A stretch of DNA of 18,592 nucleotides, from positions 1 through 18,592 of the forward strand of contig JANRKH010000032.1 in NCBI GenBank assembly GCA_033763595.1, written 5' to 3'. The notes under the pieces are model-generated. The model was not told where the DNA came from. It worked only from the letters and a program-made list of their open reading frames with translations, and made no database searches. A program made the position numbers and the translations under genes. This document shows positions 7,409 through 14,891 of the stretch, in pieces; position 1 is the stretch's first letter, and the number at the start of each line of letters is the position of its first letter. The stretch is from JANRKH01 sp033763595 (GTDB taxonomy: Bacteria > Pseudomonadota > Alphaproteobacteria > Rickettsiales > Rickettsiaceae).

Positions 7409-7693
7409 ATGTCAAGAATTTGTGAATTAACAGGCACAGGAGTGTTATCTGGAAATAATGTATCTCACTCCCAGCGTAAAACTAGGAGAAGGTTCCTACC
7501 TAACCTACAGAATGTTACATTATATAGTGATGTTCTTGGTCGTGGGTTCAAGTTTAGAATAGCGACCAGGGCTATTAGAGCCGTAGAATCTAAAGGAGGA
7601 CTTGATAATTTTCTACTAGATGCTGAGCTGGATTTGATATCTAAGAAGGCTTCTGAAGTTAGAAAAATGATAAAAACCAAAGGCGAAATTTAA
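7409..7693 (+). CDS. rpmB: 50S ribosomal protein bL28
   Basis: Structural protein of the large ribosomal subunit. The 94-aa product opens with SRICELTGTGVLSGNNVSHS, the classic bL28 start, followed by the basic KTRRRFLPNLQNV segment that contacts 23S rRNA and a C-terminal helix with RAIRAVESKGGLDNFLL. Length suits alphaproteobacterial forms. The start is supported by AAGG 9 nt upstream. The stop at 7691-7693 is followed after only two bases by the rpmE start, so the two are almost certainly co-transcribed and translationally coupled. No abnormality seen. Confidence 0.96.
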   Translation: MSRICELTGTGVLSGNNVSHSQRKTRRRFLPNLQNVTLYSDVLGRGFKFRIATRAIRAVESKGGLDNFLLDAELDLISKKASEVRKMIKTKGEI

Positions 7694-7695
7694 AC

Positions 7696-7926
7696 ATGCA
7701 AAAAGACAAACACCCTGATTATCAGCCACTAGTTATTGTCATAGATGGAGAGGAGTTTCTCACAAATTCTACCAGCAAAGAAGGAAGAATGATAATGGAC
7801 GTGAGCTTTAAGAAACATCCAGCCTGGACTGGCAAAGGACTTGCAAGTGTTAGCGACTCAAACAAAAATGTCAGTAGTTTTAACAAAAAGTTTGCTGGCC
7901 TATCTTTTTTAGCGAATAAAAATTAA
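7696..7926 (+). CDS. rpmE: 50S ribosomal protein bL31
   Basis: Large-subunit protein that helps bridge the two ribosomal subunits. The 76-aa product starts MQKDKHPDYQPLVIV, the usual K(x)HP(x)Y opening, and has the conserved HPAWTGK segment (residues 37-43) and the FNKKFAG tail that contacts the small subunit. It contains no cysteine, so it belongs to the zinc-free form; the zinc-binding form has a CxxC. The start lies 2 bp after the rpmB stop, so translation probably depends on rpmB. After its stop there is no gene for about 650 bp and the repeat-rich zone begins. Confidence 0.94.
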   Translation: MQKDKHPDYQPLVIVIDGEEFLTNSTSKEGRMIMDVSFKKHPAWTGKGLASVSDSNKNVSSFNKKFAGLSFLANKN

Positions 7927-7983
7927 GTTTCTAGGTTTGTTGGCGTAGATCATCTGTATTCATTAGTATAAATTGGAAGATAA

Positions 7984-8135
7984 TAGAGTTCCTTGTATAA
8001 CCAATAAGTAGAGCCTTGGAAGCCACACGAAAAAAGCAGCCTTTTTACCTGAACATAGACAAGTACAAAGAGAAGCGAAAAGCAATTTTTTCGGGCAAAT
8101 TGACCACTTAAATCAAGGTTATGCTGGGAGGTCTA
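7984..8135 (+). repeat. Repeat family C, copy C1
   Basis: 152 bp that reappears inverted at 8673-8815. Shared landmarks are ACCTGAACA, AAGCGAAAAGCA, ACCACTTAAATCAAGGTT and the terminal GAGGTCTA. Its left end TAGAGTTCCTTGTATAACC is a diverged version of TAGACCTCCCTGCATAACC, the complement of the far end of C2. It carries no gene. Its last base is directly followed by family A copy A3. Confidence 0.65.
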
Positions 8136-8242
8136 ATACCAAATCTCTAGAATTAAATAATACTAGGAGAGAGGAGCGAAGCCTACTACATGCTAGGTGA
8201 GCGACGAGCTAGAAGAAAGTACTTAAAAATGGGATTTGGTAT
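8136..8242 (+). repeat. Repeat family A, copy A3
   Basis: 107 bp with ends ATACCAAATC and GATTTGGTAT. It contains GAGCGAAGCCTACTACATG, also found in A6 and, in reverse, in A4. It begins exactly where C1 ends. Confidence 0.8.
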
Positions 8243-8415
8243 AATATAGATGACCGATATATAAAGAATGGGCCCCTGTAAAAAATCCATGTGTTGCTGC
8301 GCACTCAAGAATATCCGTCAGAAGATATTTCTACATGTAAACTAAAACTGAGCCTTAATATTCATTTGATTTTCTCTCGAGGACTCGAGAGCCTGGGTAA
8401 TTGAACTTGGCTTTT

Positions 8416-8556
8416 ACTCCTCTCAGGAAAACTCGCTTACTTGCGAGCTAATAGAAGGAGGACGCGGAGCTAAAGTGTACTGTGGGTACATGAATCCTGC
8501 TACATGAGCGGGCGACGCAATTGCCGCTAGGAGTAGAGTTTTTAGGAGAGGTGGTA
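8416..8556 (+). repeat. Repeat family B, copy B2
   Basis: About 141 bp running from ACTCCTCTC to GGAGAGGTGGTA. It holds the small hairpin CTCGC-TTACTT-GCGAG near the left end and GCAATTGCCGCTAGGAGTAG near the right end, matching B3 and B5. The outermost bases deviate from TAGACCTC. It sits 22 bp before tRNA-Arg. Confidence 0.65.
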
Positions 8557-8578
8557 TAAATTATGCCATTTTCCCAAT

Positions 8579-8655
8579 GCACCCGTAGCTCAATTGGATA
8601 GAGCGTATGACTACGGATCATGAGGTTAGGGGTTCGACTCCTCTCGGGTGCGCCA
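8579..8655 (+). tRNA. tRNA-Arg (anticodon ACG)
   Basis: 77 nt with a full cloverleaf: acceptor GCACCCG/CGGGTGC with discriminator G and encoded CCA, D arm GCTC...GAGC, anticodon loop CTACGGA (anticodon ACG), T arm AGGGG-TTCGACT-CCTCT. The A34 is normally edited to inosine by TadA so that one tRNA reads CGU, CGC and CGA. The anticodon stem has one T-G closing pair. It stands alone between repeats B2 and C2, with no co-transcribed gene visible. Confidence 0.96.
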
Positions 8656-8672
8656 TTTAGAAACTAAAGCAT

Positions 8673-8815
8673 TAGACCTCTCCGCACAACCTTGATTTAA
8701 GTGGTAATTTTGCGATAAAAAATGCTTTTCGCGTCTCTGAATAGTTTATCTGTGTTCAGGTAGCTTAAGTTTTTTTAGAAAAATTTCTAGGCTCTAGGTT
8801 ATGCAGGGAGGTCTA
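8673..8815 (-). repeat. Repeat family C, copy C2 (inverted)
   Basis: 143 bp, the reverse complement of the C1 pattern. It starts TAGACCTCTCCGCACAACC and ends with the complement of TAGACCTCCCTGCATAACC, so the element itself has imperfect terminal inverted repeats of about 19 bp. With C1 it forms an inverted pair enclosing A3, B2 and tRNA-Arg. Confidence 0.7.
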
Positions 8816-8827
8816 GTAAAGAATAAA

Positions 8828-8910
8828 TAGACCTCTCCTAAAAACTCTACTCCTAGCGGCAATTGTACACTTACGCATATAGTAAAGCAGGGCCCTACGC
8901 GTTGTCATAT
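8828..8910 (-). repeat. Repeat family B, partial copy B4
   Basis: Begins TAGACCTCTCCTAAAAACTC and continues through CTACTCCTAGCGGCAATTG, the complement of the right end of B2. The other end is missing: the sequence runs straight into the left end of B3 at 8911. Confidence 0.6.
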
Positions 8911-9060
8911 TAGACCTCTTCGAAAAACTCGCTTACTTGCAAGCTAGTAGATGGAGCAGGCGGAGCGCAAAACCGCAAGCGTAATAGAGGCGCGTGAGGA
9001 TTCTGCTATACTTGCGCAAGGCGCAATTGCCTCTAGGAGTAGAGTTTTCGGAGAAGTCTA
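8911..9060 (+). repeat. Repeat family B, complete copy B3
   Basis: 150 bp from TAGACCTCTTCGAAAAACTC to GGAGAAGTCTA. Shared with B5 are GCAGGCGGAGCGCAAAACCG, GAGGATTCTGCTATACTTGC and GCAATTGCCTCTAGGAGTAG. The ends form imperfect inverted repeats of about 28 bp. No credible gene; the frames that cross it are unlike any protein I know. Confidence 0.8.
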
Positions 9061-9348
9061 TACCATGCGGCTCCAAGCTTCCCCCGCGCTTTTCTAGGGC
9101 TTGCTTGCAAGGGCGCGAGTTTCGAAAGGGTAACATTGATTTTGCATTGAGAGTTTTTCATCGAGTAGTTTTTTTGTTTCAAGCTGATTTTTTTGTGGAC
9201 TCTGAGCGCACAGTGTGTATAAAGATTACATAAGTCCATGCTAAATCCAATTTTTAAATGATCAAGCTAAATGATCAAATGAATAATTCCAAATGCATGA
9301 TACAAACGAAATGCAGCTAGATTCAACTATTGCGCAACGTTTATATAC
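9061..9348. other. Spacer between B3 and B5, no gene
   Basis: About 290 bp. Near 9096-9125 the word CTTGCTTGCAAGGGCGCGAG recalls the left end of family B and may be a worn remnant. The rest is AT-rich with T-runs and no recognisable coding or RNA signal. Confidence 0.4.
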
Positions 9349-9497
9349 TAGGCCTCTTCGGAAACTCGCTCCTGGCGGGCTAGTAGCCAGGAGCAGGCGG
9401 AGCGCAAAACCGCAGCGTACATGAGGTACGGAGGATTCTGCTATACTTGCGCGGGCGGCGCAATTGCCTCTAGGAGTAGAGTTTTAGGAGAGGTCTA
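9349..9497 (+). repeat. Repeat family B, complete copy B5
   Basis: 149 bp from TAGGCCTCTTCGGAAACTCG to GGAGAGGTCTA. It has a clean hairpin, CTCCTGGC with GCCAGGAG, near the left end and GTAC-ATGAG-GTAC in the middle. Nearly the same as B3 across the central 90 bp, so both probably spread recently. Confidence 0.8.
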
Positions 9498-9615
9498 CTC
9501 TAGAACCATGCTCGACCTCAAATCCATATTTAGGTTTAATTCCTGGGATTTGGCATAAGACTAACTACCTAATTCGTTTATGACATAGGAATTTTTGTTT
9601 AAATAATTTATATGA

Positions 9616-9691
9616 GGGCGATTAGCTCAGCTGGTAGAGCGCCTCGTTTACACCGAGATTGTCGGCAGTTCGAACCTGTCATCGCCCACCA
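9616..9691 (+). tRNA. tRNA-Val (anticodon TAC)
   Basis: 76 nt with a full cloverleaf: acceptor GGGCGAT/ATCGCCC, discriminator A and encoded CCA, D arm GCTC...GAGC, anticodon loop TTTACAC (anticodon TAC), T loop TTCGAAC. The outer pair of the anticodon stem is a C-A mismatch, otherwise regular. Reads GUA and, by wobble, other valine codons. It stands alone, downstream of repeat B5. Confidence 0.96.
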
Positions 9692-9941
9692 ATTCCTCAG
9701 CCAAATCTAACATCGCAAAAGCAATAGAATTAACCAAAAAACTTGTTGCCATAAAAAGCCCTTTTTGAATAATTTTGCCTTGAATAACTTTGCCAAAGCC
9801 CATGTTTAAAGAACCCAAACGCATTGCAGCATAATTCTCCTATGCACACGTATTTAAGGAAGCCCTCCCCAAAATTCATATTAAGAGCTTAACGTCCTTA
9901 AGAGTTAAGTAGAGCCAAGGAATTTTTGGGTTATGTGATGA
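9692..9941. other. Spacer after tRNA-Val, with a stem-loop
   Basis: No accepted gene. CCCCAAAATTC (9867-9877) pairs with GAATTTTTGGG (9920-9930), and CTTAAC/GTTAAG nest inside, so this part can fold. It has no T-run typical of a terminator. A 58-codon frame on the minus strand (9648-9824) ends inside the tRNA and was rejected. Confidence 0.4.
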
Positions 9942-10191
9942 TAAACCTCTCCTAAAACTCTACTCCTAGAGGCAATTGCGCCTCAGGTACTCTGCCCGGA
10001 TCCTCATGTAATACCAAATCCCATTTTTAAGTACTACTTTGTCGCTCGTCGCTCACCTAGCATGTAGTAGGCTTCACTCCTCGCTCCTAGTATTATTTAA
10101 TCTGGGATTTGGTATAACTTATGTATACTCCGTTTGGCCACGTGAGCTTCTCCTGCTAGCTCCCTAGGAGCGAGTGTTCGAGGAAGTCTGA
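9942..10191 (-). repeat. Repeat family B, copy B6, split by family A copy A4
   Basis: The left piece 9942-10010 (starting TAAACCTCTCCTAAAACTC and including CTACTCCTAGAGGCAATTG) and the right piece 10116-10191 (with CTAGGAGCGAGTGTTCGAGG) are the two parts of one reversed B element. A4 lies between them, so A inserted into B after B was already in place. Confidence 0.65.
10011..10115 (-). repeat. Repeat family A, copy A4 (inside B6)
   Basis: 105 bp with perfect ends ATACCAAATC and GATTTGGTAT. Read in reverse it matches A6 almost throughout, with AGTACTACTTTGTCGCTCG near its left end and GCTCCTAGTATTATTTAATC near its right end. Confidence 0.85.
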
Positions 10192-10244
10192 TGTATATCA
10201 AGTAAAAAAGAATAAAAGTAAAAATACGCCCGAACTACATAAAA

Positions 10245-10982
10245 TTAAAAAGCCACTTTTGCAACATGAATAGTATATATGATCAAAATATGGGCTATAT
10301 ACACATGAAGAGCATATCTAGAAATAAGTAATGGTCGATATTTTACCTCTTTTTCAAAGTTCAGGTTCGAAAGTAGCAAAAAAACAATAATAAATACTAA
10401 TGATGTTAGAATTATTTGCGTAGTTTCGAAGTGAAGTGTTTGTATCTCAAGAACCAATAAACTCAGAAGCGAAAGTATGAGTAAAATCTGAAATTCTAAC
10501 CCCCTTGTTCTTTGTGCAATAATTCCAAGAATAATGAAAATGGCAGGAAAATTGCCATAATCGATAATCTGCGAGGTATAGATAGAAAGGAAGCCAAAAA
10601 ACAAGCACGAAAAATAATAAGGAATTTCGTAATGCAACACAAGATCTACTAGCATAAGATTAATTATAATGGAGATTAATATGTTCAGCGCCCCTATATT
10701 ATGCCCAAATATGAGATATTGTATAATTTGTAAAATTACTCCCCATAGAAAAATATTAAAATATCTCTGATGATCAACGCAAAAACTAATTCCCAGTAGT
10801 TTCTTTTTCTTGTAGTAGTTATATCCAGCAAAAAATAAAAAAATTGCAAATGCAAATCGGCCGACGACCCTAAGCCATAAAATCTTCAAAAGATAGTAAC
10901 TTGCGTGATCTAAAATCATAGAAATCAGAGCAAAGAACTTTAATGCATCTTGCATATTAGGTTTTCGGCGTGCTTGATTCAT
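10245..10982 (-). CDS. TraX-like polytopic membrane protein
   Basis: The 245-aa, very hydrophobic product has about eight membrane segments. The start MQDALKFFALISMILDH (residues 10-26) followed by VVGRFAFAIFLFFAGYNY (39-56) matches the pattern of the TraX family (PF05857), named for the F-plasmid pilin N-acetylase: an LK-A-ISM-DH helix, then GR-AF-F with a glycine-containing helix. D25-H26 and G41-R42 are the notable polar residues in the membrane. Chromosomal members usually have no link to conjugation and may acylate an envelope component; that is inference. The ATG at 10982 overlaps the xseA stop in ATGA, so translation is coupled to xseA, though the two functions seem unrelated. No conjugation genes are nearby. 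Family call good, substrate unknown. Confidence 0.75.
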   Translation of the reverse strand: MNQARRKPNMQDALKFFALISMILDHASYYLLKILWLRVVGRFAFAIFLFFAGYNYYKKKKLLGISFCVDHQRYFNIFLWGVILQIIQYLIFGHNIGALNILISIIINLMLVDLVLHYEIPYYFSCLFFGFLSIYTSQIIDYGNFPAIFIILGIIAQRTRGLEFQILLILSLLSLLVLEIQTLHFETTQIILTSLVFIIVFLLLSNLNFEKEVKYRPLLISRYALHVYIAHILIIYTIHVAKVAF

Positions 10983-12328
10983 GGTTTTTTGTTAATTAAT
11001 ATAAGCTTTCCGTCTTTCCATTCAACTTCTATTGAAATCTCATTTGTTGCTAACTCTTTGCTAGTTAGTAGAGTTCCAGACTGAGACCTAGTAATGGTAA
11101 AGCCCCTAGCAAGAACTTTGTCTGTGCTCATAGTTTCTAGCATTTTATTATTTAAACTAATTTTATTGGCAAGACTCAGAATAAATCCATTGATACTGAC
11201 TGTAGAGCTTTTGAACAAATTTATACAAGAAGTATGATTCTTTTGTATAATAGAGTTAATAACATTAATCGGAAGCCTCAGAGATTTGAGGTGTGTATAC
11301 TTAACCTTTAAATTATTTGGAAGGCTGTTTTTGAGTCTAAAAACAGCCTCGTCTAATCTTTGGTATTTTTGATATAAAAAACGATCCTGCTGGGCTAGGC
11401 TTTTAAATACAAGACTTAGTCTTGATGAAAAATTATATATTATATTTGCTCTAGAATTATTAATACGATTATTTATCATAGAGATTTTAGCCTTAATATC
11501 GAGTAGGACAGGAGTTGCTATTTCAGCTGCGGCAGTAGGCGTTGGCGCTCTCAGTGAGCTCGCAAAATCTATAAGCGTAAAGTCCGTTTCATGGCCTATT
11601 GCAGAAATTATTGGAATAGAGGAATTAGCAGTCGCTCTTGCCACTATTTCTTCATTAAACCCCCATAAGTCCTCTATAGACCCTCCTCCTCTTGCAACTA
11701 TTATTACATCGGGACGAACTTCTTTTCTTATGTTATTAAATCCGTTGATAGCAGAAGATACTTCAAAAGCACAAGTCTCGCCCTGAACTGCAACAGGCCA
11801 TAGCATAATTATTGCAGGACATCTTTCTTTGACCCTATGTATAATATCTTGTATAACTGAACCAACAGGAGAAGTTATGACGCCTATTCTTTTTGGAAAA
11901 AATGGTATTGGTTTTTTTCTACTTGCGTCAAATAATCCCTCTTTAGCAAGTGCTTCCTTGCGCTTAAGCAAAAGCTCCATAAGCGCTCCTGTTCCGCTAA
12001 CTTCAATTTTATCGACAGAGAACTGATATTTTGATTGCACCTGATAAATGGTGAGCTTGCCTGTAGCTACAACCTCCATGCCCTCCTCTAATCTAAAATT
12101 TATTCTTCCAAGAGCGGATCTCCAGCAAGTGCATGTTATAAGTGCATTCTCATCTTTAAGATTAAAGTACGCATGACCTGAAGCTGCAATCTTAAGACCA
12201 GAAATTTCTCCCTTGATTTTAATATACCCATCGAAATTTTGATCTATCACTCTTTTTATAAGCTGAGATAATTCGCTTACAGTAAACTCCTTAATCTCCA
12301 TTTTTTCTTCTGCAATGTTGGTTCGCAT
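10979..12328 (-). CDS. xseA: Exodeoxyribonuclease VII large subunit
   Basis: XseA is the catalytic subunit of exonuclease VII, which with several XseB subunits degrades single-stranded DNA from either end during repair. The 449-aa product has the N-terminal OB-fold (about residues 14-112: FTVSELSQLIKRV, then GHAYFNLKDENALITC) and the catalytic domain with KRIGVITSPVGSVIQDIIHR, VARGGGSIEDLW (211-222), GHETDFTLIDF and RAPTPTAAAE. D161, R213, H246 and D249 line up by spacing with E. coli D155, R205, H238 and D241. The C-terminal coiled coil that carries XseB follows. ATG at 12328 gives MRTNIAEEKMEIKEF; ATG at 12301 (MEIKEF) is an alternative and sits closer to the conserved start. No Shine-Dalgarno decides. 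Divergent from lptD, overlapping traX-like by 4 bp. xseB is not in the window. Confidence 0.96.
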   Translation of the reverse strand: MRTNIAEEKMEIKEFTVSELSQLIKRVIDQNFDGYIKIKGEISGLKIAASGHAYFNLKDENALITCTCWRSALGRINFRLEEGMEVVATGKLTIYQVQSKYQFSVDKIEVSGTGALMELLLKRKEALAKEGLFDASRKKPIPFFPKRIGVITSPVGSVIQDIIHRVKERCPAIIMLWPVAVQGETCAFEVSSAINGFNNIRKEVRPDVIIVARGGGSIEDLWGFNEEIVARATANSSIPIISAIGHETDFTLIDFASSLRAPTPTAAAEIATPVLLDIKAKISMINNRINNSRANIIYNFSSRLSLVFKSLAQQDRFLYQKYQRLDEAVFRLKNSLPNNLKVKYTHLKSLRLPINVINSIIQKNHTSCINLFKSSTVSINGFILSLANKISLNNKMLETMSTDKVLARGFTITRSQSGTLLTSKELATNEISIEVEWKDGKLILINKKP

Positions 12329-12347
12329 TTTAGTCGTTTGATATAAT
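12318..12347 (+). promoter_or_regulatory. Probable promoter of lptD
   Basis: TTGGTT (12318-12323), 18-bp spacer, TATAAT (12342-12347); the -10 box is consensus. The -35 box overlaps the first codons of xseA on the other strand, so the two divergent genes share this short region. It implies a leader of about 45 nt. Confidence 0.4.
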
Positions 12348-12400
12348 TTTAATTTTCTCTATATTAGTGTTTTTATGGTTCACGTTCTAGTAAAAACTCG

Positions 12401-14524
12401 ATGATACAAAACCCATACCTCAAAATTTTCGTATTTATGTTATCGCTGTCTATGTTTTACGATAGAGCGAGAGCTTCCGCCTTGGAATCAATGCTAGGTG
12501 ATACAAACTCTATCATCAAAGCTGACAAAATTATTTATAATAAAGCTGATAATATAGTCATCGCCAAAGGCAATGTAGAATTTTTAAATGGAGATTTATA
12601 CATAACTACTGATGAGGTTATAATAGATACTCTTGAAAAAAAATTATGGGTCAAAAGTGAAATTTTTGCTAAAATAGCAAAACAAAAGTTAATAGCCTCA
12701 CAATTATTTATCGACGGAAAAACTAAAGCCTCAAAAATGCAAAATGTTATGGTTAAGCTAAATGATTCTGATGTGATCATAGCAAAAACTATCATCAAAA
12801 AAAACAAGGAAGATGTGTTAGAGGCTTATGAAGGCGCGTTTTCTCCGTGTAAAGTTTGCATAAATAACAATCCTTTGTGGCAAATTAACGCAGCTCAAAC
12901 TATTCTCGATCTAGACAAAAAAGAGGTTATATATAGAAACGCTTCGCTAAAAGTAGCTGGATTTAAAATACTAGCTGTGCCATATTTTGCACATCCCATA
13001 AAGGGGGCCCCTCCAAGGTCAGGAATACTTAGACCTGAAGTGTATAAGGCTACACTCAGAGTCCCATTATATTTGCTGATAAAAGAAAATATGGATTTAA
13101 CGTATACGCCTAGAATTGGCGGGGGGCTTCTTATTCATGAGGGTGAATTTAGACATGTAACAAAACTGGGCAAATATACTGCTAGTGGGAGTTTTATAGA
13201 CATCAAAGACCATAGAAAGTTACCTGAAAATCAAAGAGGATATCATATTGATACATCTGGCAAATTTAACAGCGATAGATTGAAATACGGATTTAAATTT
13301 GAGCAAGTGTCAGACAAGGCTTATATAAAGAATTATTATTTCGATACAAGATCTTACCTAAAATCGGATATGTATGCATATAAAATCGACGAAAATCAAT
13401 ATTTTTACGGAGACATGCAGAAATATCAAGGACTAAGATCAGAGGATAGTCCTGGCAATTATCCACATGCACTTCCAAATATTATTTACAAGAAAGATAT
13501 ATATTTTGCGAGTGGAGTAAACATGACAGTAAAGAATAAATTTGTAAATTATTTTGAGCGAGACGAAAAAAATATCTTAAGAAATAGCTCCGAGGTCAAC
13601 ATCAATAGAATTTTAGACGGGTATTATGGCGAAAGCTGGGCTTTGTCTATCGCGGATAATCTTGATTTATACTCAATCAAGCGAGCAAAGCAAATGAGTT
13701 ACACAATAAAAAACAAAACCATATCAAGAAATTCACCAGAGGCGCATGTAGGACTGAGATGGCCATTTTTTGTTTCAGGGTCAAAAGGCGGTCTCATAAT
13801 AGAGCCTCAGACAAATTGTTACTTTGGAAGAAGAAGGCCGTACAAAGTAAGTAAGTATGATTTAATCGATTCTCCTAATATTGACATAAATGAGAATAAT
13901 ATCTTCGACTCATCGAGATATAGTGGCATAGATTTCAGGGAATATGGAAATAGAATAGGATATGGTGTTAATGGCTATATTGTTTCGAATAATTGGACAG
14001 TTTCTGGTTTTCTTGGTCAATTGATCAAATATGATTCAGAAGTGGCGAGCGCGAAAAGTAACTATGTAGGTAAAGCATCTTATTCTTATGGCGATAATTT
14101 TGAGCTATATTACAGATTTCAAAAAAAGGCCAAAAATTTTGCGTCAGTCAGAGACGAAGTACTTGCGTTCGTGCACAATGATTTAGTGTCTTTGCAAAAT
14201 AGTTTCACATTTCTTGATAGTTTGTTTAGCGATTATCAAAATTCCGAATTTTTCATAAAAGACTCAAAAACTATAAAACAGAACTATACACAATTTAGCC
14301 TAAAAATGAACGAAAATGCAACTTTATTTGGAGAGATGCGACTTGATTTATCAAATAAAAAATCCCCCAAAAAATTAGAAGAAGGAATAGGAGTTACATT
14401 CAAAATTGATTGCGTAACATCAACTATCAAAATTTACAGAGATTATACGTATGATTTAGCAAGAAAAATAAAGAAGAATAAATCAATCAGCGCTTCTCTT
14501 AGTCTAAAAAGTATCAATTTTTGA
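12401..14524 (+). CDS. lptD: LPS-assembly protein LptD (OstA)
   Basis: Outer-membrane beta-barrel that, with the lipoprotein LptE, inserts LPS into the outer leaflet. The 707-aa product has a signal peptide (hydrophobic core about residues 8-20, likely cut near 26 after RARA), a periplasmic beta-jellyroll with OstA repeats (about 36-135: ADKIIYNKADNIVIAKGNVEF, DLYITTDEVIIDT), then the segment AFSPCKVCINNNPLWQI and VAGFKILAVPYFAHPIKGAPPRSGIL (about 146-211) that leads into the barrel, and finally aromatic-rich strands ending in F707. Few cysteines remain (C150, C153, C473, C671), so the disulphide scheme of E. coli LptD is not obviously kept. The start is the first ATG after the promoter-like boxes; no strong ribosome site. 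Presence shows the organism makes LPS. Confidence 0.93.
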   Translation: MIQNPYLKIFVFMLSLSMFYDRARASALESMLGDTNSIIKADKIIYNKADNIVIAKGNVEFLNGDLYITTDEVIIDTLEKKLWVKSEIFAKIAKQKLIASQLFIDGKTKASKMQNVMVKLNDSDVIIAKTIIKKNKEDVLEAYEGAFSPCKVCINNNPLWQINAAQTILDLDKKEVIYRNASLKVAGFKILAVPYFAHPIKGAPPRSGILRPEVYKATLRVPLYLLIKENMDLTYTPRIGGGLLIHEGEFRHVTKLGKYTASGSFIDIKDHRKLPENQRGYHIDTSGKFNSDRLKYGFKFEQVSDKAYIKNYYFDTRSYLKSDMYAYKIDENQYFYGDMQKYQGLRSEDSPGNYPHALPNIIYKKDIYFASGVNMTVKNKFVNYFERDEKNILRNSSEVNINRILDGYYGESWALSIADNLDLYSIKRAKQMSYTIKNKTISRNSPEAHVGLRWPFFVSGSKGGLIIEPQTNCYFGRRRPYKVSKYDLIDSPNIDINENNIFDSSRYSGIDFREYGNRIGYGVNGYIVSNNWTVSGFLGQLIKYDSEVASAKSNYVGKASYSYGDNFELYYRFQKKAKNFASVRDEVLAFVHNDLVSLQNSFTFLDSLFSDYQNSEFFIKDSKTIKQNYTQFSLKMNENATLFGEMRLDLSNKKSPKKLEEGIGVTFKIDCVTSTIKIYRDYTYDLARKIKKNKSISASLSLKSINF

Positions 14525-14891
14525 TATTAGGTTTTCATTTGAGAGGCGACATTATTCCGCTCTATACTTAATTTGCTGAATCTGAATCATTAGAGTATAT
14601 TGAGCCTACCAAATCACGAGAGTAAGTCAAACGCTTGATTAGATGTTTGATTGGAGTATTGCTGTAAATCTTGACCTAGATCAATATGTTTTTCTTGATC
14701 GTTTGAAATATCCCTTAAAAAAAATTCAAGATTCTATCAATCACAAATATTGTCAATACTGACGTTAGCGCAGTTAGCGCTCCGACAAGCACTCCGCATT
14801 TATAACCTTCTGTAAAATTTCAAACACCTATGAGACTATAATCTTGAGAAATTATATAGGTTAGTTTATTATAAATATTTAAAATTTTCTT
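14525..14891. other. Non-coding stretch between lptD and uvrB
   Basis: 367 bp with no convincing gene. A 39-codon frame (14643-14762) has no ribosome site and no recognisable product. A short tandem repeat GTTAGCGCAGTTAGCGC lies near 14764. TTGAGA near 14845 with an AT-rich -10-like stretch about 18-20 bp further could be the uvrB promoter, but this is weak. Confidence 0.4.

Noticed and set aside
8933..9239. Overlapping frames on both strands (8933-9136, 8994-9233, 9033-9239)
   Set aside because: They run through repeat B3 and its flank, overlap one another and have no protein-like pattern; best explained by the GC-rich repeat lacking stops.
9648..9824. Minus-strand frame of 58 codons with AGGAG upstream
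   Set aside because: It ends inside the antisense of tRNA-Val and its last residues are simply the translated tRNA complement; AGGAG is 12 nt from this ATG, and the nearer ATG opens only 8 codons.
7984..10191. CRISPR array
   Set aside because: The repeats are 105-150 bp, differ in orientation and are not regularly spaced; no cas genes are near.
14643..14762. 39-codon frame starting MFDWSIAVNL
   Set aside because: No ribosome binding site, no recognisable family, and short frames are expected by chance in AT-rich spacers.
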